Below, piece by piece: positions 41,912 to 51,736 of a stretch of 64,000 nucleotides of DNA (its first letter is position 1; each line of letters starts with the position of its first letter). Location: positions 1,550,001-1,614,000 of the forward strand of contig NZ_SNUU01000001.1 of NCBI RefSeq assembly GCF_012027645.1. The letters run 5' to 3'. A program made the translations under genes and the position numbers. Below the pieces are notes generated by a model. That model searched no databases. It worked only from the letters and a program-made list of their open reading frames with translations, and had not been told where the DNA came from. This stretch comes from Thermococcus sp. 18S1. GTDB taxonomy: Archaea > Methanobacteriota_B > Thermococci > Thermococcales > Thermococcaceae.

Positions 41912-44248
41912 ATGCGGTCAACAATCGTCCTTTCCCTGCTCGTCCTCGTTCTTCTGGCACCGTTAGCGGAAGCCGGGGAGTGGGTCCCCGTTGAGGTAAT
42001 CGAGTTCCAGGGGATTCAGACCCGCGAGACGGGTCTTCAACGGGTGGCCAGCGGTGAATACGACGTCGGACTCTTCTCCCTCCCTGCAGGGAACTACCGC
42101 GGCCTGGAAAACCTCGAACTTTACAAGACCGTCGTCTCGTACGTGGACCTGACCTTCAACACCTACCACGACCCGGACAAGGAAGCCCCAATCGTCACTC
42201 GGGGGGACGAGACCTACCTCAATCCCTTCGCCATCAGAAAGGTCAGGTTCGCGATGAACTACCTCGTAAACAGAGAGCACATAGTTGGGGAGATTTACAA
42301 CGGGGTTGCCGCACCGATGTTAAGCTGTGTGAGGCTCAGCCACCCGGCCAGCGGGTACATCGAGCCAGTCTACGCCGCCCTGAACCTCACAGCCGGGGGG
42401 AACGAGGAACTCGCCCTTCAGATGATTGAGACGGCGATGGAGGAGGCCGCGGGGGAGGTCACCAGGTACGGCCACAGGCTGGAAAGGGTAAACGGCACCT
42501 GGCACTTCGATGGCCGACCGGTAACCGTCAAGCTCGCCGTCCGCACCGAGGACGAGAGGGCAAAACTGGGCGTATACATCGCCGAACAGCTCAGAAAAGC
42601 CGGCTTCGCCGTGGAGATGGTTTACCTCGACAGGCAAAAGGCCAGCAAGGTCATATTCAACGAGCCTCCGAGCGACTACGGGTGGAACGTCTACACCGGC
42701 CGCTGGTTCGCCGATAAAAGCTCCGGCCTCTGGATGGATGACTACGCCGCCTGGTTCTACTCGGCATGGTACGGTTACCTTCTCGGAGGGGTTGGGCCGG
42801 AGCACATGAACACCGTCACGGTCTTGGATTTCCTCATGGAAGTCGGCAACGGCAACCCTGACAGGGGGTTGGAGGCAATCGGTGCCGAGTACTACGGCAG
42901 GGCCTCGGAGCTGGGGGAGATGCTCAACTGGACGGAGGAGGAGCTGACAAGGCTTCTCTATAACCTCAGCGCCGAGGTGAACGGCGAGAGCTACGCGATA
43001 ACCAGCGCCGACCAGTACTGGGACCTGCAGAAGCTGGCGGTTGGCATCGGAATAATGGAGAGCGCCAGGGTTTTCCTCGTCGAGGAGTGGGAACTCTCGC
43101 CCGTGAACAGGGAGAGGGTTACTGGCGTAACCCCCGATTCGACCACCGGAATCCTCAACCGCTGGAGCCTGCTGGGGGCGAGTACGCCCGACGGGGTGCT
43201 CAGGGTGGCGTACTTCGTCCCCACCTGCGGACTCTGCGGCGCCTTCAATCCCGTCGATGGTTTTGACAGCCCCGTCGTCCCGGTCAGCCTCTGGGGCTTC
43301 GTCCACGCCCCCGGCGGCCGTGTTGGAAGTGGCGGACTCTATGAACCCTACGAGTGCAACTGGACGGTCGAGAGGGGCAACTTCACGGTCCCGGAAGATG
43401 CAGTCGTCTACAACCAGAGCCTGGGCTGGATAGCACTCCACGCCGGGGAGACAGCCGTCGTGAGGATAACCTTTACCTGCCGCCCGGTGATGTGGCACGA
43501 CGGTGTGGAGCTTAGAGGTGCGGATTTCAAGTACTACCTGGCGTTCCTCTACACCTGGGCCTACAGGGACGGTCCGGACGACCCCTACTACGACGAGAAC
43601 CTGGAAAACACGGCCGAATCGCTCTCAGATGTCCTGGGCTTCGAGTTCACCGGCAACGGCTACGTGGTCTACGGTACCTACGCCCACCCCTTTGCCGATG
43701 ATGTAACGGCCCGGCACTACCTCCACTACCCAACGTTCCCCTGGGAACTGTACCACGCCATGAGCGAGCTTGTTGCCAGGACGGGCGAGTACGGAATAGT
43801 CAGAGATTACTCGTTCAGCAGAGGTCCCCTATGCCTCAACCTTCTGGAGAGGGAGCACGCGATGGACCTGAAGAGGGTACTCGAGCTTCTGGAGGAGAGG
43901 AAGGAAGTCCCCGGTGCGATAGCGGGGGACGTGGACGACCCGACGGAGGGCTACGAGCGGACGATGGCGTGGATTGAGAAAAGGGGCCACGCCTTCATAA
44001 GCAACGGGCCGTTTTACATCGAGAAGTGCGAGCCGAGGAACCTGTACCTGGAGCTGAGGGCATTTAGAGGAGTATCTTCGACTCCCTCCCCAGCAACTAC
44101 TCCCACGACATCCCAGATTTCGACATCGTCCTCCAAACCGGCAGAGCAGACAGATGAAAGTCAAAGCACCGCCACGGGAATCATATACGCGGTCGGGATA
44201 ATGGGCATCATTATACTTGCACTGGTGCTTATGAGGAGACGGGGGTGA
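41912..44248 (+). CDS. Surface-tethered solute-binding-like protein (family 5 type)
   Basis: A 778-residue exported protein. A signal peptide (about 1-21) is followed by a large region with family-5 (oligopeptide/DppA-like) features: IRKVRFAMNYLVNREHIVGEIYNG near 105 and MWHDGVELRGADFKYYLAF near 530. The C-terminus has a Thr/Ser/Pro-rich stalk (about 720-750) and a membrane segment with RRRG. Numerous N-x-S/T sites fit surface exposure. No permease or ATPase is adjacent. ATG 41912 follows GGTGGTGGATT; a TATA TTTATATA sits at 41842-41849, so the ATG at 41888 lies in the leader. Confidence 0.82.
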   Translation: MRSTIVLSLLVLVLLAPLAEAGEWVPVEVIEFQGIQTRETGLQRVASGEYDVGLFSLPAGNYRGLENLELYKTVVSYVDLTFNTYHDPDKEAPIVTRGDETYLNPFAIRKVRFAMNYLVNREHIVGEIYNGVAAPMLSCVRLSHPASGYIEPVYAALNLTAGGNEELALQMIETAMEEAAGEVTRYGHRLERVNGTWHFDGRPVTVKLAVRTEDERAKLGVYIAEQLRKAGFAVEMVYLDRQKASKVIFNEPPSDYGWNVYTGRWFADKSSGLWMDDYAAWFYSAWYGYLLGGVGPEHMNTVTVLDFLMEVGNGNPDRGLEAIGAEYYGRASELGEMLNWTEEELTRLLYNLSAEVNGESYAITSADQYWDLQKLAVGIGIMESARVFLVEEWELSPVNRERVTGVTPDSTTGILNRWSLLGASTPDGVLRVAYFVPTCGLCGAFNPVDGFDSPVVPVSLWGFVHAPGGRVGSGGLYEPYECNWTVERGNFTVPEDAVVYNQSLGWIALHAGETAVVRITFTCRPVMWHDGVELRGADFKYYLAFLYTWAYRDGPDDPYYDENLENTAESLSDVLGFEFTGNGYVVYGTYAHPFADDVTARHYLHYPTFPWELYHAMSELVARTGEYGIVRDYSFSRGPLCLNLLEREHAMDLKRVLELLEERKEVPGAIAGDVDDPTEGYERTMAWIEKRGHAFISNGPFYIEKCEPRNLYLELRAFRGVSSTPSPATTPTTSQISTSSSKPAEQTDESQSTATGIIYAVGIMGIIILALVLMRRRG

Positions 44249-44265
44249 TTTTCAGTTATACCTGC

Positions 44266-45516
44266 TCACATTTTTATGCTCTCCTTTGCCATCTTAAGAA
44301 GTTCTTCGGGTGTTAGCACTTCTATCCCCTTTGGCTCCCTTTCAAGGGACTCCCAGCCTGGCACCACGAGTACTTTTCTGCAGTCGAATTTGGATAGTTT
44401 CTCCTCAATCTTCCGGACATCTTCTTTCTTCACCCTATCCCTCCACTTGACCTCGCCAACTAGCTCAAGCCTCTTGAATCCCTGAAGGGCTATATCCAGC
44501 TCAAGCTCAGGTAGCTCGACACTCACCCTTCTGAGGCCATAGACCTTAGCGAGCAAATCAGCTATGAAGTCCTCAACGTGCCTTGGGAGCTTGTAGTTCA
44601 CGGCCTTTCGTATGAACTCGCTTGGCGTCTCAAGCTCAGTGTAGGCATATTTTGCTTCAAGATAAAAGTGCAGGTCGAGGAGGGGGGACGTATGTCGGTA
44701 AACGAATTTTTTGCGCCTCTTTCCATAGACCAGAAACTTGCGAAGAATTCCCATCTTTGTTAGAATCGTAAGGTACTTCTGCAACGTTCCGGGGTTATCT
44801 TTTTTTAATAGTCCCCTAGAAAATAGGGCGGATGAAAGCTCGGTGCTCGTTTCCTTTCCGTTCGCCACCTCCATCATTACCCCAAGATAAATCCTTGTCA
44901 TCTCGTGCCCTTCCTCCGTGAAGGTCTCCCCAATCAGCTCACTCAAAAATGATCCTGATGAGGAAAAGAATCCCGCTAAAAAGTCCCTCAACGGTGGTTT
45001 GTACGCCTGAACGAGAATGGGCTCGCGGAGGTAGATGGAAGCCTCTATCAGCTCCTTTCCTTTCACTTCCTTCGAGAGCTCAACCAGTATTTCCCTCTCA
45101 TCTATGAGGCCGATTTTTAGGGGGAGGGCTATTCCTAGGAGCGGGCTTTCCTTCATCGAGAGCAACCTCTGGGCGAGCCACATAGTCGAGGTTACGAGAA
45201 TTACTTCGCCCCCTGGAGTCCCTGAGTATGCGTGGAGCAAGTCGAGAAACTCATCTGGGAGGCGATGGAACTCGTCGATGACGATTCTTTTCTTTTCCCC
45301 AAGCAACCTCGGAAAGAGCCTCATGAACTCCGGGTAAGTCATCTTGTCGCCGCTCAGCCTGTCGTGGACAGTACCATCTCTGTTTACGAAGAAGAACTCT
45401 TCGTAGTCGAGAAAATGTTCAACGAGGAACGTCTTACCCGTCTTTCTCCTCCCGTAGAGCATCTTCCATCCAGGGCCAATGTTGGCACGTTCGATTCTTC
45501 TGGGAATTATTCTCAT
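44266..45516 (-). CDS. Archaeal AAA-type ATPase (DEXX-box/DUF234-like)
   Basis: About 416 residues. Walker A is GRRKTGKTFL near residue 21, Walker B RIVIDEFHRLP near 80, then a sensor-like ILVTSTMW. A winged-helix region (about 200-290) and a C-terminal nuclease-like domain (DIALQGFKRLELVGEVKWRD, with the D...E-x-K pattern) follow, as in archaeal ATPase families expanded in Thermococcales. Function is unknown; a DNA- or toxin-related role is often suspected. ATG 45516 lies at the centre of a 24-bp perfect palindrome and about 25 nt after a TATA box, so the mRNA is probably leaderless. Confidence 0.8.
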   Translation of the reverse strand: MRIIPRRIERANIGPGWKMLYGRRKTGKTFLVEHFLDYEEFFFVNRDGTVHDRLSGDKMTYPEFMRLFPRLLGEKKRIVIDEFHRLPDEFLDLLHAYSGTPGGEVILVTSTMWLAQRLLSMKESPLLGIALPLKIGLIDEREILVELSKEVKGKELIEASIYLREPILVQAYKPPLRDFLAGFFSSSGSFLSELIGETFTEEGHEMTRIYLGVMMEVANGKETSTELSSALFSRGLLKKDNPGTLQKYLTILTKMGILRKFLVYGKRRKKFVYRHTSPLLDLHFYLEAKYAYTELETPSEFIRKAVNYKLPRHVEDFIADLLAKVYGLRRVSVELPELELDIALQGFKRLELVGEVKWRDRVKKEDVRKIEEKLSKFDCRKVLVVPGWESLEREPKGIEVLTPEELLKMAKESIKM

Positions 45517-45527
45517 GAGAATAATTC
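45504..45527. promoter_or_regulatory. 24-bp perfect palindrome over the ATPase start codon
   Basis: The 24 bases are fully self-complementary, with half-site GAATTATTCTCA, centred between 45515 and 45516. The dyad covers the predicted transcription start and the ATG of the ATPase gene, an ideal position for a repressor and for autoregulation. Confidence 0.7.
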
Positions 45528-45539
45528 TGGCGGAAATAG

Positions 45540-45554
45540 TTATAAGGATTTCGC
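45540..45554 (-). promoter_or_regulatory. BRE/TATA of the ATPase gene
   Basis: Minus strand GCGAAATCC followed by TTATAA is a good BRE/TATA. Its distance of about 25 nt to ATG 45516 points to a leaderless transcript. Confidence 0.7.
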
Positions 45555-45589
45555 CCAATGAGAGTCGCAAAATTGAGAAGGGAAGCGCA

Positions 45590-46609
45590 TTAAATCCCGA
45601 ATTTCTCCCCAATATAAGCCTTTATCAGCTCCTTCGTCGCGAGCAGGCCCTTAATGTGGGTCCTCTCCATGCCGTGGCTCGCGTGGACGCCCTGGCCAAT
45701 GAGGGCGACCTTAACATCCCAGCCTGCCCTGAGCGCCGCCGAGCCGTCGGAGCCGTAGTAGGGGAATACGTCAACGACGTGGGGAATCTCGTGCTTCTCG
45801 GCCAGTTCGATGAGTTTGGTCGTCATCTCATAGTCGTACGGACCGCTCGAATCCTTGGCCGCTATCGATACCGCGGTTTCCTTGCCCGCGACGCCCTCTC
45901 CAACGACGCCCATGTCAACGACGAGGAGCTCCTTCATGCTCCTTGGATAGCCCGCCGAACCGCCGTGTCCGACCTCCTCGTAGGGCGAGAAGAAGAACGC
46001 CACCGGGAGCTTTTCGAGGGCCTCTGCGCCTAAATCGAGCATCAGGTCTATCATCACCGCGGCGCTCGCCTTGTCGTCGAGGAAGTGGGCTTTAACGAAT
46101 CCATTGACGTACTCGAACTTCGGGTCGAAGGCTATGAAGTCACCGGGCCTTATGCCGAGCTTCTCCGTGTCTTCTTTCTTCTCTACCAGCTCGTCGAGGC
46201 GGATGTACATGTTCTCCTCCTTGCGCTCCTTCTTTCCGGCCTCCTTGTTCACGTGGACGCTGGGGTTCTTGAGGAGGAGCGTTCCGCGGTAGCGCTTCCC
46301 GGAGCGGGTTATTATCGTGCAGTACTCGCCCTCAAAGGCCGGAAGGTGCAGGCCGCCTATCCTGGTGAAGCTCAGGTGTCCGTTTGAAAGGATACCCTTG
46401 ACCATTGCACCGAGGGTGTCAACGTGGGCCGCTATGACGAGCTCGGGTTCCGGGTGATTGCCGGCTATCAGGGCGCCCTTGTTGGTGAAGTAGGTTTTCA
46501 CACCGTTTTCGTCGAGAAGTCCAGCTATGTATGCCATAACCTCCCTTGTGTAGCCCGTCGGAGACGGTATCTCAAGAATCTCTCTGAGAATCTCAATCAT
46601 TCTTTCCAT
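45590..46609 (-). CDS. M42-family aminopeptidase (TET type)
   Basis: About 339 residues with the M42 metal and catalytic motifs in order: AAHVDT near 64, HFLDDKASAAV near 172, the general-base pair in PYEEVGHGG near 203, VVDMG near 225 and a C-terminal GVHASHGMERTH. Such enzymes assemble as tetrahedral dodecamers that degrade peptides from the proteasome. The exact specificity (acidic, lysine or general) cannot be assigned. Start is ATG 46609 or 46612, both after GGTGGTC. Confidence 0.92.
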   Translation of the reverse strand: MERMIEILREILEIPSPTGYTREVMAYIAGLLDENGVKTYFTNKGALIAGNHPEPELVIAAHVDTLGAMVKGILSNGHLSFTRIGGLHLPAFEGEYCTIITRSGKRYRGTLLLKNPSVHVNKEAGKKERKEENMYIRLDELVEKKEDTEKLGIRPGDFIAFDPKFEYVNGFVKAHFLDDKASAAVMIDLMLDLGAEALEKLPVAFFFSPYEEVGHGGSAGYPRSMKELLVVDMGVVGEGVAGKETAVSIAAKDSSGPYDYEMTTKLIELAEKHEIPHVVDVFPYYGSDGSAALRAGWDVKVALIGQGVHASHGMERTHIKGLLATKELIKAYIGEKFGI

Positions 46610-46658
46610 CATGACCACCGTTAAAAGAAATGTCGAAGGGTTAAAAAGGGCATCGGTC

Positions 46659-47540
46659 TCAGCCCATCAGCGCGCTGAGAACCATGAAGAGCCCTATGAC
46701 GAGCAGGGTCAGCACGAAGGTGACGCTTATAGCCTCCTCGGCCTTCAGGCGGTACTGGGCCAGAATCGCGTTGGCCGCTATGGCCGGGGGCATCGAGGCC
46801 TCGACGAGGACCGAGTAGAAGACGTCCGAGGCCGCCCAGCGGAGGGTGAGGAAAACGAAAGCGAAAGGAATCGCTATCCTGAAGGCCCCAACTTCAGCGA
46901 GCTTGCGCCAGTCGAAGCTCCTCAGCGTTATCCGTGAGCCGAAGTATATGATGAGCAGGGGTATGCTGAGCCAGCCGACGGTTCTTATGGGCTCAAGGAT
47001 TTGGGCGGGAATCTGAACGCCGCCTATGACGAGTGCAAGGGCGAAGAGGTTCGCCACCGTCGGCGGGAACTTAAGGGCCTTGATGAAGCTGTCCTTAACG
47101 CTCGCGCCGCCGCTGGAATAGTGAGCCGCTATGAAGGTGACGATCGGGATGACTATCATCGAGTTGGTCGTGGAGTAGAGTATGGCCGGCGTTATGTCGT
47201 CGAGGAAGAGGCTCGCTATCGGGAAGCCGAGGGCGGCCGTGTTGGGGTAAACCGAGAGAACCATCAGCGCACCGGCCCAGGGGTCGTTTTTAAGGACGAC
47301 GCGGCCGTAGACGTACGAAAACCCGAGGCTTATCGCGATTATCAGAAAGACGTAGAGGAAGACGGTCTTTATGCTCAGGAGGTAGTTCAGGTCCTTGCTC
47401 GCCACGTTCCCGAAGATGAACAGGGCGAGGAGAAAGTCGTTCACCAGAATTCGAAGGTAGTCAAAGGGCTTCTCCGATTTAACCAGCCTCTTGAGGACGT
47501 AGCCGACCGCTATGAGGGCGAGCATCTCGGCGATGTTCAT
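46659..47540 (-). CDS. AEC-family transporter
   Basis: A 293-residue membrane protein with about ten hydrophobic segments in two five-helix halves, matching the auxin efflux carrier/malate permease family. Hallmarks are VLSVYPNTAALGFPI near residue 93 and LFALALVIGGVQIP near 165. Substrates of archaeal members are unknown, probably small organic anions. A TATA (CTTTTAAAC) at about 47561-47570 lies 25 nt before ATG 47540, suggesting a leaderless mRNA. The M42 gene follows on the same strand. Confidence 0.87.
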   Translation of the reverse strand: MNIAEMLALIAVGYVLKRLVKSEKPFDYLRILVNDFLLALFIFGNVASKDLNYLLSIKTVFLYVFLIIAISLGFSYVYGRVVLKNDPWAGALMVLSVYPNTAALGFPIASLFLDDITPAILYSTTNSMIVIPIVTFIAAHYSSGGASVKDSFIKALKFPPTVANLFALALVIGGVQIPAQILEPIRTVGWLSIPLLIIYFGSRITLRSFDWRKLAEVGAFRIAIPFAFVFLTLRWAASDVFYSVLVEASMPPAIAANAILAQYRLKAEEAISVTFVLTLLVIGLFMVLSALMG

Positions 47541-47632
47541 GCTTAAACCTGGGGTTCAGCGTTTAAAAGTCTGTCGAGTGTGGAAAAATGAAAGGGGGTT
47601 GGGGATGAACCTGAAAAATAATAAAGGGGTGG

Positions 47633-50600
47633 TTACTCTTTCTTGGGCTCCGTCTCCCCCCTGTGCAGTGGCCACCAAGCCTTTTCACCGAAGAGGGCCA
47701 TCGTGGCCGGCCCGATGAAGTAGACCGCCGCCGTGGCAGTCAAGAGCACTCCGATGGCCAGTGCGAAGCCTATCTCCCTTATTCCCCACGTTGCTCCGGT
47801 CATCAGCGAGCCGTAGGTTACCGCCAGTACGGCGGCGAGGCCGATTACCAGTTTGTCCATCGTTCCGGCGGCGACCACCAGCGCGTCTCTTGCGCTCCTG
47901 CGCTCGAACTCGTCCCTGGCTTTGACCAGGTAGAAGCTGTTGTAGTCTATGCCGACTCCCATGAGCACTATGAAGACCATCATGGGCAGGAACCACATGA
48001 CCTGCTGGCCGAAGACCCTCTCGAAGAGCCAGCTGGAGACGGTTATGCTGAGGAGCACGCCGACCGCTATGGTGCCTATTGTGGTTATGACCGCGGGCAG
48101 TCCCTTGAGCGTCGGTATCAGCGAGAGGAACATCAGCAGGAGCGCCACCGGGAAGATTCTGTGCCAGAAGACGTCGTTGATGAGGTCGCTGAGGTCGAGG
48201 GCGAGGGCGGTGTTCCCTCCAACCATTCCGGACTTTATAGCTCCTGACTTCTCCTCGTCCTTCACGATATCCCTTATCTCCCTGACCATCTCCTTGGAGC
48301 GGTCGTCGGTGGCCTCGTACTTTCCGGTGACCTGGATAAGCACCTTCGTGCCGTCTCTCGACAGGTAGCGGTCGCCGCCGATGCTCTTCAGCTCGTCCAC
48401 GCTGACGTTCACCGGCCTTCCGTAGGGCTGGGTCACGGTGTAAACGTACTCCACTCCTTCCACCCTCGAAATCTTCTCCGTGAGGGCCTCTATGGTTCCA
48501 AGGTCGCCGTCGCTGAGGGGGTGGCCGATGTCAATCACGACGTAGGTCGGCGAGGTAACGCCCGCACCGACCGTGCTCTCGCTGAGCTGGAGGAAGTTGT
48601 AGGTCTCGCTGTCCTTGGGGATGAAGAGCTTTATGTCGTGGGTTCCGTTGAAGTTGACGAAGTTGTAGGCCGCCGGAACCGCCACGAGGAGCGCTATGAG
48701 AACGACCACTTTGGCGTGCTTGACGGCCCACTCCGCGATCCTACTCCTCTCGTGGATGTCCACACTCCCGATGTGGTGCTCGATGTGCCTCGGCCACCAG
48801 AAGGCCGGTTTGTCGCCTATGAGAACCGTTATGGCCGGAATGAACGTCAGGCTGGCGAGGAGGACCACGACGACCGCCAGGGGTGCTATCATGCCGATGG
48901 TCTTGAATATCGGGAACTCCCAGGCCAGGATGAAGCTCGCGAAGGCTATGATGTCGGTTGATGCGCTGGCCAGAACCGCGTCCTTTGCCCTCTTCAGCGC
49001 CTCACTCGCCGCCCTGCTGTGGTCGTAGCCCTCCGCCAGGTACTCCTTGAAGCGGTGGAGGTAGTAGGTGGAGTAGTCTATTCCGAGGCCAAGCGCCGTC
49101 GTGACGGTCAGCATCTGGGCCCAGCTCCCGACGTCCAGGTAGTCGCCCTTTGCGAGCAGGTAGAGGATTCCCAGCGCCGTGAGGGTTGCCGTTGCGACGC
49201 CGGTGAAGGGCAGGAGCGTTGCAAGCAAAGCCGCGCCCATGAGAACGAGGAGAACCAGGAGCGCCCCGGCTATGCTGAACTTCGTAGTCTTGTCGTTGTC
49301 TTCTTTGCCGTATTTAATAGCCTCGTAGGTCTGAATGGGCGTTCCTGTTACGTACACCTCGATTTTCGGCGAGACCGCTCCAAACTCCTTCAGAGCTACC
49401 TCCTTGACCTTCAGCGAGCTCTCGTACTGGGCTTTGCTCTGCTTCTCCAGATCACTTACGCCCTCGAGGCCCTTCGGAACGAAGAGAATCAGCATCGTCC
49501 TGTTGTCGGGGCTCTTGAGCACGCCGATGTAGCTCTTTGCGAGGTCGTAAATGGACGGGTAAACCTGCTCCTCTATCGGTTTCACGTCCTCCCTTGTGAT
49601 GGCATCGGGGTCGTTCCTGAATTCGAAGGCGATGTCCACAAGCTCGGTCGCGTTGATGTGGAGCGGAACCCCGAGGTCAATCTCCCCCACGAACTTCTCG
49701 ACGAGCTTCACCGTTTTCTCCTTGACAAGGGTCTCTATGTCGGAGTCGCTCATCGGGTAGTCCCTGGCAACGGTCAGCATTATCTCCCTCAGCGTTTCCT
49801 TGACGTCCTCCGGGGCATTAATACCGGCGAGCTTCTCATCGACACCCTGCTCGAACAGACTGTAGGCTATCTCCGCAGGACTCTCCCCGGCGTAAACCTC
49901 GTCCACAACTTTGCCGAGGTCCATCGGAACGTCCCCGGCGAGGCTCGTGATTATCCCCTTGACGGTCTCTTTAACGCCCTTGCCTTTCTCCAGTTCCTCG
50001 GGGTTCTTAAGAACCTCATCGACGATGGTTTCTGCAACCCTCTCGTCCCCGACCTCCTCGGCGGTCTTTTGAATCAGAATCTCCCTTGCAATAGGGGCGA
50101 CGTTCCCGTTGGAGTCGTAGACCTCGCCGATAACGCTCTCCGGAAGCTCAACGCCCTGTTCCTTCATCAGCTCAGTCAGCAGAGCAACGGTCGCCTTCCT
50201 GAGCACCTCCGGGTTCTTCGCCAGAACGCCGGTGGCGCTGGCGTCGAAGCTGACTACCGTCTCGGCTATTGGCTCGGCGAGAACCTTCTGCTCGTCCGGG
50301 AGCTTCTCGGTGAGTGCCCCGGCGAGCAGGTTGCTCTCGAGCTCCTTTGTGGGGCCGTAAACGAGGAGCGTCCTCAGTACCTCGTCGGCGTCCGGCATCT
50401 CGAGGAGCGGGCTTCCAGCCATGAGAGCCTTTGCGGCCTCAATGGTCGCGTTCTCAACGGCCAAAGCGCTCGGGTTCTCTCCAAGGCTTATCGAAGCGTT
50501 GACGATGTGGGCCAGCGTGCTGGCGGGGATCTCACCGAAACCTGGAACCTTGTAGCTCCCCCCGGCCCTCTCGATGACGAGTGGAAGGCTGGTGAGGGCG

Positions 50601-51697
50601 TTGCTCGCTATCTCATCAACGGGCTTAACCGCGTTCTCCCCGAGCTGTATTAGAGCGTAGTTGTCCCCGGCTTGCCCGTCGAATGCCGTAACGCCCCCAT
50701 AGAAGGCAGCAGAGTATGCCTCCGCGAGGTTCCTCTGCATCGGGTCACTGATCTGGCCAAGAACCATCGCCTTGGTAACGTTGGCCAGGAAGCCGTCGGT
50801 TATTGCACCGGCCCCGTAGGCGGAGTAGGCCGGGTAGGTGGCGTTGTAAACCGCGTAAACGAACTCGACGGGAACGCCGAGCTGGGTGGCTATCGCCTGC
50901 GCCGTTGCCCCATCAAGGCCCTTCTCGTAGGCCCCGGCCTGAGCGAGAGCGTCGTAGGCTCCTATCGTTCCGAGGTAAGTTCTCGCGTAGTTATCGCTCA
51001 GGTTGTAGAGGCCCACGTTAAGGCCCGCTATCGTGGAGTTCAGCGTTCTCAACTGCTCGCTTGCACTGGTGAGGTTTCCGTGGAGTTCAACGTAGGCCAA
51101 ATCCGTCTGGTTGAGCGCTTCCCGGAGAGCGAGGCTTCTGTTGTAGAGGACGCTCAGGTTGGCATCGAGCGCGAGGTAGGCCCCGGCAAGCTGGGGGACG
51201 GTCCCGTTGAGGGTCTCGACCTGGCCGCTGAGGTTCTCGATCTGGATGAGAAGGGCTCCATAGGCGTTGCTGGCGTTGATTGCCGAGCTGTAGAAGATTC
51301 CAGTTAAGTTGGCGGTCGTTTTGGTGAGGTTGAGCGCTATCTCGTAGGATTTGTTGTGGAGCAGGTCAACGGCATCGTAGTATGAGGTAAAATTCGAGCC
51401 GTAGGGCCTTGCCTCGGCCTTGAAGCGCTCATAGGCATCCCGCGTCGCGGGGTCGTTCACGTCCACTCCGCTCACTATCATGTAAGTCTGGTTGTCGCTG
51501 GTCGCGAACTCCGGGAACTCTTCTGCGAGGGTTTCCTGCACCTTGACGGATTCCACGTCCTTGGGCAGGAACTGGTCCATGCTGTAGTTGGTGAGGTCGT
51601 TCAGCTTTGCCGCAAGGGGCATCGCGGCTATGACCACGATAATCCAGATGGCCACGATGGCCTTTGCGTGCTTCACTATCCACTCGTTCCAAGCCAT
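47633..51697 (-). CDS. Giant MMPL/RND-superfamily transporter (HAE3-like)
   Basis: A 1354-residue protein. A membrane helix at about 12-30 is followed by an exterior region of some 750 residues, rich in N-x-S/T sites and with long helices, then a five- to six-helix sterol-sensing-like bundle with GLGIDYSTYYLHR near 905. A second half repeats this with GVGIDYNSFYLVK near 1265. Two copies of the GxGxDY motif carry the proton-relay Asp. Such proteins export lipids or hydrophobic compounds. ATG 51697 follows GGTGGTGGAG. It is divergent from a PadR regulator with a dyad between. Confidence 0.9.
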   Translation of the reverse strand: MAWNEWIVKHAKAIVAIWIIVVIAAMPLAAKLNDLTNYSMDQFLPKDVESVKVQETLAEEFPEFATSDNQTYMIVSGVDVNDPATRDAYERFKAEARPYGSNFTSYYDAVDLLHNKSYEIALNLTKTTANLTGIFYSSAINASNAYGALLIQIENLSGQVETLNGTVPQLAGAYLALDANLSVLYNRSLALREALNQTDLAYVELHGNLTSASEQLRTLNSTIAGLNVGLYNLSDNYARTYLGTIGAYDALAQAGAYEKGLDGATAQAIATQLGVPVEFVYAVYNATYPAYSAYGAGAITDGFLANVTKAMVLGQISDPMQRNLAEAYSAAFYGGVTAFDGQAGDNYALIQLGENAVKPVDEIASNALTSLPLVIERAGGSYKVPGFGEIPASTLAHIVNASISLGENPSALAVENATIEAAKALMAGSPLLEMPDADEVLRTLLVYGPTKELESNLLAGALTEKLPDEQKVLAEPIAETVVSFDASATGVLAKNPEVLRKATVALLTELMKEQGVELPESVIGEVYDSNGNVAPIAREILIQKTAEEVGDERVAETIVDEVLKNPEELEKGKGVKETVKGIITSLAGDVPMDLGKVVDEVYAGESPAEIAYSLFEQGVDEKLAGINAPEDVKETLREIMLTVARDYPMSDSDIETLVKEKTVKLVEKFVGEIDLGVPLHINATELVDIAFEFRNDPDAITREDVKPIEEQVYPSIYDLAKSYIGVLKSPDNRTMLILFVPKGLEGVSDLEKQSKAQYESSLKVKEVALKEFGAVSPKIEVYVTGTPIQTYEAIKYGKEDNDKTTKFSIAGALLVLLVLMGAALLATLLPFTGVATATLTALGILYLLAKGDYLDVGSWAQMLTVTTALGLGIDYSTYYLHRFKEYLAEGYDHSRAASEALKRAKDAVLASASTDIIAFASFILAWEFPIFKTIGMIAPLAVVVVLLASLTFIPAITVLIGDKPAFWWPRHIEHHIGSVDIHERSRIAEWAVKHAKVVVLIALLVAVPAAYNFVNFNGTHDIKLFIPKDSETYNFLQLSESTVGAGVTSPTYVVIDIGHPLSDGDLGTIEALTEKISRVEGVEYVYTVTQPYGRPVNVSVDELKSIGGDRYLSRDGTKVLIQVTGKYEATDDRSKEMVREIRDIVKDEEKSGAIKSGMVGGNTALALDLSDLINDVFWHRIFPVALLLMFLSLIPTLKGLPAVITTIGTIAVGVLLSITVSSWLFERVFGQQVMWFLPMMVFIVLMGVGIDYNSFYLVKARDEFERRSARDALVVAAGTMDKLVIGLAAVLAVTYGSLMTGATWGIREIGFALAIGVLLTATAAVYFIGPATMALFGEKAWWPLHRGETEPKKE

Positions 51698-51736
51698 CTC
51701 CACCACCATTGTCGCTCATTAACATGATGAATTCAA

